The notes beneath the pieces were generated by a model, which ran no database searches, was not told the origin of the DNA, and worked only from the letters and a program-made list of their open reading frames with translations. A stretch of 49,726 bases of DNA from Burkholderia sp. LMG 13014 (GTDB lineage Bacteria > Pseudomonadota > Gammaproteobacteria > Burkholderiales > Burkholderiaceae), in the NCBI RefSeq assembly GCF_905232215.1, contig NZ_CAJNKE010000009.1, positions 1 to 49,726 of the forward strand. The letters are read 5' to 3'. Made by a program: the position numbers and the translations under genes. Positions 25,531 through 32,681 of the stretch are shown here, piece after piece (within the stretch, counting starts at the first letter, position 1; every line of letters starts with the position of its first letter).

Positions 25531-26388
25531 ATGCCTTCCTACGCCTTCCGCCTGCTGAATGTATTCGCCGAATCGACGTTCGGCGGCAACCCGCTTTGCG
25601 TATTCGAGGATGCGCGCGGCATGGACGATGCGACCATGCGGGCACTCGCCGTGCAGTTCAACCTGTCCGAAACGACCTTCGTGCTGCCGTCGGAACGCGC
25701 GCATGCGCGGGTACGCATCTTCACGCCGGGCTACGAGATGGCCTTTGCGGGCCATCCGACGCTCGGCACCGCGCACGTCGTGCGCGACCTGCTGGGCGCG
25801 GGCAACGATCTCGCGCTCGAATTCAAGGCCGGCGTGGTCGACGTCAACGCGCACGACGACGTGTGGACGTTTACCGCGCCGCATTCCGGCATGCCGAAGA
25901 CAGCAGCATGCGAGTTGCCCGACGCCCGGATCGCGGCTTTGCTGGGGCTCACGGAAGCCGATCTGCTCACACCGCCGATCTGGGTCGACACCGGTGCCGA
26001 CCAGTTGCTGGTCGCACTCAAGGACCCCGCCGCCGTGCGCCGCGCGCAACCCGACAGCGCGTGCCTCGACATCTGGCCGACCAGCAGCCTCGGCCGCAAG
26101 ACCGCGTATGTGTTCGCGTTCGATCCCGAGCGTCCGGGGACGGTGGTGTCGCGCTACTTCTTCGTGAAGCAAGGCAGCGTGTCGGAAGATCCGGGCACCG
26201 GGTCGGCCTGCGCGAATCTGGGCGGGTGGCTGCTTGCGATGAACCGCGACCTGCCTGCCGCGTATCAGGTCGAGCAGGGCGAAGCCGTCGGCCGGCCATG
26301 CCTGCTGCGGTTGTCGGTCAGTGCGAGCGGAGAAATCGGTGTCGGTGGGCGCGTGATCGAACTGGGACGCGGCGTCGTCAGCCTATAG
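25531..26388 (+). CDS. PhzF-family isomerase/epimerase-like protein
   Basis: 285 aa, the usual length. The PhzF fold is shown by the two half-motifs: FAESTFGGNPLCVFEDA with NLSETTFVLPS (Glu47 aligns with the catalytic Glu of PhzF), GYEMAFAGHPTLGTAHVV, and in the second half GSVSEDPGTGSACANLGGW. PhzF isomerises trans-2,3-dihydro-3-hydroxyanthranilate in phenazine synthesis; most members lie outside phenazine clusters and have unknown substrates. No other phz gene is here, so the phenazine role is not supported. It lies 89 bp downstream of the TrmB-like gene on the same strand. Confidence 0.88.
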   Translation: MPSYAFRLLNVFAESTFGGNPLCVFEDARGMDDATMRALAVQFNLSETTFVLPSERAHARVRIFTPGYEMAFAGHPTLGTAHVVRDLLGAGNDLALEFKAGVVDVNAHDDVWTFTAPHSGMPKTAACELPDARIAALLGLTEADLLTPPIWVDTGADQLLVALKDPAAVRRAQPDSACLDIWPTSSLGRKTAYVFAFDPERPGTVVSRYFFVKQGSVSEDPGTGSACANLGGWLLAMNRDLPAAYQVEQGEAVGRPCLLRLSVSASGEIGVGGRVIELGRGVVSL

Positions 26389-26772
26389 ACGCGCCCGACG
26401 GACAGGTCGTTGCCGTCTGCGGTATCGGGCGGTTCGCGGCCCACGCTGCGACGGCAGGTTCGTCAGCAATCTTCCGGGGACAGGGTTCGCGTCCGGGCGA
26501 TGGCATACATGGCCGTCACTAGTGCGCGATCCGCCACCGGCCACGAAGCGGAATGACAGCGGTGACGCCGAGCGAGTTTCGCTTTGCAGTTGGCGTCCGA
26601 GGTCAAAAGCTGCTGCGCTGCAGCGTGCGCGTCGGCGAATCCATTCAGATCGACGGCAGCGATCATCGGTGGTTAGAGGAACGGGTGCTGGCTGCATGCT
26701 GCTGGTGGAGGTGAACGCCCCGACGCGCCGGCTGAGGACGCCGCATTTCACGCAAACCGAATCGATCTTCCT
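26389..26772. other. Intergenic stretch without a convincing gene
   Basis: The 384 bp between the PhzF stop and the M17-N-like gene stop hold only short frames. The best is a minus-strand 67-codon frame at 26463-26666 (ending ...ALVTAMYAIARTRTLSPEDC), without a good ribosome site. It could be a remnant or a small gene; I cannot tell. Confidence 0.3.
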
Positions 26773-27390
26773 CTACGTCGAGCGCCGGGACTGTGCGGTC
26801 GCCAGTGCGTTTCCGAATTGTTCGACAGCTCCGTCAAAGCGGGACGCGCCGACATCGAAGACCCAATGGCGCAGTGACGGTAGCGCAGCGAGCCCCAGTT
26901 CCGCGATCCGGTATTGCGTGTCTATCGTGGCCAGCACGGCCGTCACCATCGCGTGCGGCATCCCGTCGGTAGCCGCGCTCGTCAACCCGCCGTCGAGTAT
27001 GCTCGGTGCGAAGGCCACACTTTGCAAACCCTGCTGCATCGCCGTTCGGGCAGCCGTGGCGGCGGCATCCGCGGTGACATCAATGGTCCAGCTTGCGGGA
27101 TCACCGAGCCCGATCAACAGCACGCGGCCCGCTTCGATGCCCGCGGGCGGGCGGCTGATCAACAGTGTTTCCATCGGCGCTGCCAGAAAGTGACCTTCGC
27201 GCCGCAACCCGGTGAGCGCCCCCGACAGCACGAGGTCGAGGTGGCGTAGTCCGCCCGCCGGCCCCCCACCTGCCGCCTCGCGGGCGAACATGCAACCACA
27301 GGAAAGATCAACCTGCGCACCGACGCCATCCCATGCGGCAACCTCGAAGGACACATCACGCCAACTGCCGATGATCTGCCGTAGAACCAT
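26773..27390 (-). CDS. Stand-alone leucyl-aminopeptidase (M17) N-terminal-domain-like protein
   Basis: 205 aa from ATG 27390 with GGGAGAG upstream. The sequence follows the M17 N-terminal macro-like domain: ETLLISRPPAGIEAGRVLLI, GLGDPASWTIDVTADAAATA, AARTAMQQGLQSVAFAPSIL. The catalytic C-terminal peptidase domain with its two-zinc site (NTDAEGR motif) is absent, and the protein ends at an ordinary stop, so this is not a peptidase. The isolated domain may bind a nucleotide-like or ADP-ribose-like ligand, as macro folds do (inference). The small 134-aa gene lies 240 bp upstream on the same strand. Confidence 0.65.
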   Translation of the reverse strand: MVLRQIIGSWRDVSFEVAAWDGVGAQVDLSCGCMFAREAAGGGPAGGLRHLDLVLSGALTGLRREGHFLAAPMETLLISRPPAGIEAGRVLLIGLGDPASWTIDVTADAAATAARTAMQQGLQSVAFAPSILDGGLTSAATDGMPHAMVTAVLATIDTQYRIAELGLAALPSLRHWVFDVGASRFDGAVEQFGNALATAQSRRST

Positions 27391-27448
27391 ATCGTCTCTC
27401 CCGTGAGGTCAGGACGCGGCGGGCCCGTCTTCGATCCTGACGATCAAT

Positions 27449-27511
27449 GCAAAAGCCACCCGCGTGCAACGGACCAGTCATGCGTGTGCAATCCGGATCA
27501 ACGGCTTTTGC
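27449..27511. repeat. Inverted repeat between two minus-strand genes
   Basis: GCAAAAGCC (27449-27457) and GGCTTTTGC (27503-27511) are exact inverted repeats 45 bases apart, flanked by further partly paired GATC segments. It may be a terminator for the 134-aa gene, a structured RNA, or a short mobile-type repeat. Confidence 0.4.
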
Positions 27512-27629
27512 CGATCGGGATTGCCCTCGATGGCTTCCTGTTCATGCGAAATCGCAGCGGCTACACGTCCTGTCAGCGTGACGCGTAGAGGCCGCTCGAG
27601 GCACGTCGACCACGCGTTTCGCGCGTGGC

Positions 27630-28034
27630 CTACACAACGTTGCCGATGAGCTTCAACAACGCGGTGTGGTCGACCGCGAGATCGGCCGAGTTGTCGAAGT
27701 GATACAGATAACGCGTCGCAAATGCGTCCGTGGACGCACGGTCCAGCTTGAGCAATTCCCGTGCTCTTGCCACGACTACCGTCGGCGTCAGCTCCAGTTC
27801 ACCCTCTTGATCCAGCGCTTCGTCCAGCATGACGATCAGTCGGCTGAGCGGCTCCAGCCACTTCATCGAATCGTCGAAGGCCATCACCTGCAGAAAATCG
27901 CCGGCCGATTGGTGCCCATGGGTCTTCTCATACTCGCGACGCTCAAGTTCGACCAGTGTCCGGTGCAAATTGAGAAGCGCGGTCCGGATGCGGGTGCAAT
28001 GTTCTGCTCCGTGGGAATGTGTTCCAGTATTCAT
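27630..28034 (-). CDS. Conserved small hypothetical protein
   Basis: 134 aa from ATG 28034 with AGGTGA eight bases upstream. All-helical sequence: IRTALLNLHRTLVELERREYE, then LQVMAFDDSMKWLEPLSRLIV and LLKLDRASTDAFATRYLYHF. No signal peptide, membrane helix or known motif is seen. It reads like a soluble four-helix protein. I do not recognise the family. Its position before the M17 N-domain gene in the same direction suggests a possible functional pairing. Confidence 0.65.
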   Translation of the reverse strand: MNTGTHSHGAEHCTRIRTALLNLHRTLVELERREYEKTHGHQSAGDFLQVMAFDDSMKWLEPLSRLIVMLDEALDQEGELELTPTVVVARARELLKLDRASTDAFATRYLYHFDNSADLAVDHTALLKLIGNVV

Positions 28035-28465
28035 ATCGGTTCACCTGTTCAGCCGTGTTCCATTCGGTGGCGGCCCGTGCACCGTGTTTCGCAGGCCGCC
28101 AGTCACATTGCGACACGTCATCATAGAAGATTGTCTCGACAGATGGCATCGGTTGCCTGTCGGCTATTGAGATCACACGCCGCTCGCGTCCCGGGTACGG
28201 AACGGAACGCGCAGATGACGGTATCACTCCGACTATCGCCTTTCACGGCCCAAGGCGTCGTGCAGTTCATGACGTTGCGCCTACGACTTCGAAGTGTCAA
28301 TCGCCGGCGCGAGACGCGGGGCATCGCCGCCGACTTCAGGCGCCGCGCCCCTGGCCCCGCCCGCGTTCACGACGCCACATGACATGTCGCGTCGGGCGCT
28401 CGCACTGCCCGACGCTCCGTGTCTCGAGGCGACGGACAAGGACTCATGTCTTGCCGCAGCGCTGA
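28035..28465. other. Intergenic stretch; terminator near its right part
   Basis: 431 bp separate the GMC oxidoreductase stop from the 134-aa gene start. Apart from the hairpin at 28389-28415 I see no conserved frame, RNA gene or repeat. Promoter elements for the small gene should lie in the first 150 bp. Confidence 0.4.
28389..28415. terminator. Terminator-like hairpin downstream of GMC gene
   Basis: GCGTCGGGC and GCCCGACGC form a perfect 9-bp stem with a 9-base loop, 50 bp beyond the GMC oxidoreductase stop in its direction of transcription. No T-tract. Confidence 0.5.
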
Positions 28466-30007
28466 TCAGCGCGCCGCATGCGAGGTCTTGATGCGATCGG
28501 CCACGATCTCGGCGACCGCCAGTACTGTCGGATTGGTCGCGACCGAAGGCACGCGCGGCATGATGGAAGCATCCCCGACATACAGGCCGCTGACACCCTT
28601 GACCCGACCACTGTCGTCGACCACTGCCCGAGGATCGTCCGCACCCCCCATCGGAGCCGATGACGTCATGTGTAAGTACGTCTGCACGTGTTCGCGGAGA
28701 AATGCCCTGATGTCGTCACGGGTTTTCACGTTGGGCCCCGGAGAAATCTCGGCATCCAGGTACTGCGAGAAGGGCTCCGTCGACGCGATGCGTCGTGCCG
28801 TTTCCACCGCATCCGCGAGTTTTTCGAGGTCCTTGCTGTTCCCCAGAATACCTGTCTCGATCCGGGGAGGCGTCCTGGGGTCACGCGAGACCAGTGTGAG
28901 CCGCCCGCGGGAATCGTCCTCGGGCGTCGCGACCGCGAGGCTCATGGAGAAAACCATGCCGCCGTCGTCCGACGACATCGCCTCCAGCATCGTGATGTGA
29001 CTCGGGATGATGTGCAGGTCGGGAGCGCCTTCGGTTCGCGCCCCGCTTCGGGCGAACAGGAGCGCGGAGATCGGCGGCACGGTAGCGCCCATTTTCTTTG
29101 CCGTCGTGGCGAAAACCACACCACTGGCCGGCTGTTGCATGTAGTTTTTCCCGACCGGCAAATCGGCGACCGTGTCGATGCCAAGCGCGCCCAGCTCGTC
29201 AATCGGGCCGATTCCCGAACGCAACAGCACGGCGGCCGACCCGATCGTCCCGGCCGTCAGGACAACGTTCCTGGCTGCTATCTCTTCCCCGTCGGCAAGC
29301 CTTACCCCCGTTGCAACTTGCCCCGAGAACGTAACGACGTCGATCAGGACACCGCCACGAACGGTGAGATTCGGACGCTTCCACACCGCGTCGGTCAGAT
29401 ACGCGAGTGCCGCGCCGAACCGGATCCCCTCCCCGGTAATGTTCATCGGATAGCGGCCGACACCGAAGTGCGCTTTACCGTTGAAGTCGTCCACTTCCGG
29501 AAAGCCCTGGGTCTTCGCGGCTTCGATGAATGCCGCATGCGACGGGCTCAGTTCCTTCGCATCCCACCGTCGTACCGGAACCGGGCCATCGCGTCCATGG
29601 AGCGACGCGTCGCCCTGGTCGTCGGATTCGATCTTCCTGAAATAAGGCAGGACGTCGTCATAGGACCAGTTCTCGAGACCTCGGTCGACCCAGTGCTGGA
29701 AATCCGTGGGCAGGGCACGCACGAAGACGCCGGCGTTGATCGACGACCCGCCGCCGAGGACACGCGCGCGAATCTCGACCGGTTGCCCCTCGACATGCGA
29801 TGCGCTGTCGTCCCGAAGGATCTCCGCGGTCCCGCCGACCGTGAACGCCTGGCTGACAGCGGCAGGCGCTTCCTTCGGGTGAAAAACGGCGCCGGCTTCG
29901 AGAAGCAGCACCGATATCGACGGATCTTCACTGAGCCGTGCGGCCATGACGCAGCCCGCGGCCCCACCGCCGGCAACGATAAAGTCGAATTGTTTTTCGT
30001 CACGCAT
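28466..30007 (-). CDS. GMC-family oxidoreductase (FAD-dependent)
   Basis: 513 aa from ATG 30007; AGGAG lies eight bases upstream, making it better than the GTG at 30016. The FAD-binding motif FIVAGGGAAGCVMAARL is at residues 9-25, LLLEAG follows, and RARVLGGGSSINAGVFVR is the GMC signature 1. VVLTAGTIGSAAVLLRSGIG is signature 2, and the catalytic His and Asn sit in YLHMTSSAPMG and NPTVLAVAE. These flavoenzymes oxidise alcohols, choline or sugars. DoxX lies 32 bp upstream in the same direction, so GMC is probably the second gene of a DoxX-GMC unit; a small ACCAC-GT-GTGGT palindrome occupies the gap. Confidence 0.9.
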   Translation of the reverse strand: MRDEKQFDFIVAGGGAAGCVMAARLSEDPSISVLLLEAGAVFHPKEAPAAVSQAFTVGGTAEILRDDSASHVEGQPVEIRARVLGGGSSINAGVFVRALPTDFQHWVDRGLENWSYDDVLPYFRKIESDDQGDASLHGRDGPVPVRRWDAKELSPSHAAFIEAAKTQGFPEVDDFNGKAHFGVGRYPMNITGEGIRFGAALAYLTDAVWKRPNLTVRGGVLIDVVTFSGQVATGVRLADGEEIAARNVVLTAGTIGSAAVLLRSGIGPIDELGALGIDTVADLPVGKNYMQQPASGVVFATTAKKMGATVPPISALLFARSGARTEGAPDLHIIPSHITMLEAMSSDDGGMVFSMSLAVATPEDDSRGRLTLVSRDPRTPPRIETGILGNSKDLEKLADAVETARRIASTEPFSQYLDAEISPGPNVKTRDDIRAFLREHVQTYLHMTSSAPMGGADDPRAVVDDSGRVKGVSGLYVGDASIMPRVPSVATNPTVLAVAEIVADRIKTSHAAR

Positions 30008-30039
30008 CCATAACACTCCTGACTAATACCACGTGTGGT

Positions 30040-30453
30040 TCAACGCCCGTCGACGGAGTACCTTCCCGCACCCGTCACGCACAGCAGCATCAGCCCGCCA
30101 ATGATGCTGATGTTCTTGTAGAAATGGATCATGTTGTCGTACTGCATGGCGCCGGTCATGTTCCAGTAGTGATGACCGACAATCGCCGTCCCGAATGTGT
30201 AGAGCGCGAGCAACAAGGCCAGCAGGCGCGTATGGAACCCAACCACCAGCGCGATGCCGACAACGAGCTCCATTACCACGGCGATGATCGTCGACAACTC
30301 GGGGGCAGGCACGCCACTCGATGCCATGAATGCAACGGTTCCGGAAAAGCCGGTCAGCTTCGACCAGCCGAACAGCACGAAGAGCACCATCAACAGAATG
30401 CGAGCGACGAGAATCAACTCGTCCTTGCGGTTTTCAAACAGTGTGTCACGCAC
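30040..30453 (-). CDS. DoxX-family membrane protein
   Basis: 137 aa with four membrane helices: LVARILLMVLFVLFGWSKLT, IIAVVMELVVGIALVVGF, LLALLLALYTFGTAIVGHHY and FYKNISIIGGLMLLCVTGAG. The FGWSKLTGF and YKNISIIGGLML segments are the usual DoxX/DoxD marks. DoxX was first found as the small subunit of an archaeal thiosulfate:quinone oxidoreductase; most bacterial members have no known role but often neighbour oxidoreductases and pirins, as here. Confidence 0.88.
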   Translation of the reverse strand: MRDTLFENRKDELILVARILLMVLFVLFGWSKLTGFSGTVAFMASSGVPAPELSTIIAVVMELVVGIALVVGFHTRLLALLLALYTFGTAIVGHHYWNMTGAMQYDNMIHFYKNISIIGGLMLLCVTGAGRYSVDGR

Positions 30454-30499
30454 GATTTTTCTCGATGAATTAAGTGTCGCCGCACATGGCGCCAGACGC

Positions 30500-30513
30500 G
30501 CACTTGGAAGTGC
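30500..30513. terminator. Small hairpin just after pirin stop
   Basis: GCACTT-GG-AAGTGC is a perfect 6-bp stem, 4 bp past the pirin stop and about 50 bp upstream of the DoxX start. It could weaken readthrough from pirin into DoxX. Confidence 0.3.
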
Positions 30514-30516
30514 CTG

Positions 30517-31242
30517 TCAAGACCACAACACCGGCGTTTCAATGCCGCGCAAATCGAACACCAGCACTTCCGCACCGCGACCTCGCGTAAAGCTCAGTGT
30601 CCGTTCACCACGGACCCGTGCGCCGTCACCTTCGCCAAGTTCGACGCCGTTCACGGCAATCGCACCGCGCGCCACGTGCACATACGCGTAACGGTTGCCG
30701 GCAAGTTCGAGCTCGGCGCTTTCGTCGCCGTCGAACAGTCCGGCATAAACGCGAGCGTCCTGTTGCAGCGTCAGCGATTCGTTCGCGCCGTCGGGTGACA
30801 ACACCAGTCGCAACACGCCACGCTTCTGCTCCTCGCCGAAGTGACGTTGCTGATAGCGTGGCGGCGTGCCGTTCGCGGCCGTTGCGATCCACACCTGCAG
30901 GAGGTGCACGGGCTCACGCTTCGAAGGGTTGTATTCGCTATGGGCGACGCCGGTGCCGGCGCTCATCACCTGAATGTCACCGGGTACGATCACCGACCCG
31001 GTGCCCATCGTGTCCTTGTGTTCCAGCGAGCCCTCCAGCACGTACGTGAATATCTCCATGTCGCGGTGCGGGTGCTTGCCGAATCCTTGCGCCGGCATGA
31101 TCCGGTCGTCGTTGATCACCAGCAGATCTGAAAAGCCGCTTTGCTTCGGATCGTAATAGCTCGCGAATGAAAACGTGTGACGCGAGCTGAGCCAGCCGTG
31201 CTCTGCTCGTCCGCGCTGATCTGCATGTCTAACCTCGAGCAT
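30517..31242 (-). CDS. Pirin-family protein (YhhW-like bicupin)
   Basis: 241 aa. The N-terminal cupin holds the full metal site: His57 and His59 in KHPHRDMEI, His101 and Glu103 in GVAHSEYNPS. GWLSSRHTFSFASYYDPKQ and GFSDLLVINDDRI complete the pirin pattern. YhhW and some relatives show quercetin 2,3-dioxygenase activity with Fe, Ni or Co; the physiological role is often stress-related and unknown. Upstream lies one copy of a 42-bp element that also stands before the LysR gene at 31641, which suggests that LysR controls pirin. Confidence 0.9.
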   Translation of the reverse strand: MLEVRHADQRGRAEHGWLSSRHTFSFASYYDPKQSGFSDLLVINDDRIMPAQGFGKHPHRDMEIFTYVLEGSLEHKDTMGTGSVIVPGDIQVMSAGTGVAHSEYNPSKREPVHLLQVWIATAANGTPPRYQQRHFGEEQKRGVLRLVLSPDGANESLTLQQDARVYAGLFDGDESAELELAGNRYAYVHVARGAIAVNGVELGEGDGARVRGERTLSFTRGRGAEVLVFDLRGIETPVLWS

Positions 31243-31640
31243 CGTGTTCCTCCTTGCGTGGACGGGATGGCTCGATCACTATGCCGGTTCGGCTCATGCG
31301 GCGGAAGCAACAAATCTGAAAACCGGCCTCTCAAATTCAAGAAGCAGGCAGGGATCTGGATTCGGGATTCGCTCGAGAAGCCATCGACCGAGCGCAGGAA
31401 GAGTGAACCCGCGTGCCCGATGTCTTGCGCCGGGTCGCGATATGCACCCGAGCATTCATTTGATGTAACACCCTGCGCGGTCACGGCAACGGAAACAGAA
31501 GAACTGGAATCGATCCTATTCCGCATTGCGCATCCCGTTCGGGATCAACGCCACGGTCCGTCGCGTCGTACCGAATCGCGATCAGATCGCCACGAAGCAA
31601 GCAGCGGGACGGGGCCGGGGCGATGCCCGGGATCACCGGA
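31243..31640. other. Intergenic region upstream of pirin
   Basis: 398 bp between the pirin start and the LysR stop. It carries copy A of the 42-bp repeated element (31303-31344). After copy A a few bases resemble the start of the LysR gene (GGATCTG), so this may be the decayed remnant of another pirin-divergent regulator. No intact gene is visible. Confidence 0.35.
31303..31344 (+). repeat. 42-bp regulatory element, copy A
   Basis: One of three gap-free matching 42-mers in the window (others 32561-32602 and 38555-38596). The conserved cores are ACAAATCTGA and CCTCTCAAATTC. By my count A matches B and C at 34 of 42 positions. It lies 60 bp upstream of the pirin start. Confidence 0.6.
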
Positions 31641-32555
31641 TCAAGCGTGCGAATCCGGAGGCGTTGCCCCGCTCACGACATCACTCAACTTCGCGTCCCA
31701 GTACGCCTGGCAAAAGTCGAGATACGCCCTGACGATCGATGACGGATGTCGGTGTGACGGAAACAGCAGGTTCAGCTCGACGGCAGGAAACGGATAGTCG
31801 TCCAGAATCGAGACCAGCCGGCCTTTACGCAACTCGTCCGTGACAAGAAACGGCGGGAGTTCGGTCACGACATCTCCGACGAGCGCGCGGTTGCGCAGAT
31901 GCGAGTAATCGTTCGTCGACAGCACCGGGCGCGGATGGAATTTCGTGTCGCCGAGATGCCAGACAGGCGGCGCGTACGCCCCGCGCCCCCAGGTTGCACA
32001 CGGCAAACGATGCAGATCGTCCGGCGTCTCCGGTCGGCCGTAACGCTCGAGCAGCGCGGGGCTCGCGACGAGCCGATGCCGATAGATTGCGATCTTGCGC
32101 GCCACCATCGACTCCTGCTCGATCGCCCCGACCCGCAACGCCACATCGATGCCGTCGAGAATCAGGTCGACACGGCGCTCAGTGGTATGCACGAACAGGC
32201 GAATACCCGGATAACGCGCCTGAAACTCGCCGAGCAGATCCCACCACACTTCGAACGTCGGCGGCAACGACAAACGCAGGAATCCTTTCAGTTCATGCTG
32301 CGCGCCCACCACCGACTCCCGCGCCTCGGCCAGCGCTTCGATGCCGCGACTGGCGTGTTCGTAGAGCCGCACGCCGGCATCCGTCAAGCGCGTGCCACGC
32401 ACTGAACGCTCGAGCAATTGCACGGCCAGTTCGCTTTCGAGGGCGCGGATCCGGCGACTCAGTGTCGGCAGCGGGATACCCGTGCGTACGGCCGCCGCCG
32501 ACAGGCTGCCCGCCTGCACGACGATCACGAACATCTCGACAGCATTCAGATCCAT
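31641..32555 (-). CDS. LysR-family transcriptional regulator
   Basis: 304 aa from ATG 32555. The HTH is MDLNAVEMFVIVVQAGSLSA then AVRTGIPLPTLSRRIRALES, typical of the subgroup that includes many pirin/oxidoreductase regulators in Burkholderia. The effector domain spans about residues 90-290. The start codon lies just 5 bp past copy B of the 42-bp element, which overlaps its ribosome site (GAAAGG). It diverges from the FdhF/YdeP-type gene, and the same element occurs before pirin, so both are probable targets. Confidence 0.9.
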   Translation of the reverse strand: MDLNAVEMFVIVVQAGSLSAAAVRTGIPLPTLSRRIRALESELAVQLLERSVRGTRLTDAGVRLYEHASRGIEALAEARESVVGAQHELKGFLRLSLPPTFEVWWDLLGEFQARYPGIRLFVHTTERRVDLILDGIDVALRVGAIEQESMVARKIAIYRHRLVASPALLERYGRPETPDDLHRLPCATWGRGAYAPPVWHLGDTKFHPRPVLSTNDYSHLRNRALVGDVVTELPPFLVTDELRKGRLVSILDDYPFPAVELNLLFPSHRHPSSIVRAYLDFCQAYWDAKLSDVVSGATPPDSHA

Positions 32556-32560
32556 ATCAG

Positions 32561-32602
32561 CCTTTCGAATTTGAGAGGGAGGTTATCAGATTTGTCGATT
32601 CC
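32561..32602 (-). repeat. 42-bp regulatory element, copy B (lysR/fdh promoter)
   Basis: On the minus strand this reads with cores CGACAAATCTGATAACC and CCTCTCAAATTCGAAAGG. It ends 5 bp before the LysR start and lies 80 bp before the divergent molybdoenzyme gene. Matches C at 36 and A at 34 of 42 positions by hand count. Confidence 0.65.
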
Positions 32603-32681
32603 ACATCGCGATTCGAACAGGCACAGTGACCAGCCAAAACCGGCCGACATTCAAGCTGACCTGAACAACAACGGAGTTCAC

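Noticed and set aside
25531-26388. Phenazine biosynthesis locus suggested by PhzF
   Set aside because: No phzA-E or G neighbours; PhzF-family proteins are widespread outside phenazine clusters.
30028-30039. ACCAC-GT-GTGGT palindrome between DoxX and GMC genes as a major operator
   Set aside because: It lies inside a probable cotranscribed unit with a 32-bp gap, so a promoter-operator role is unlikely; noted only in the GMC entry.
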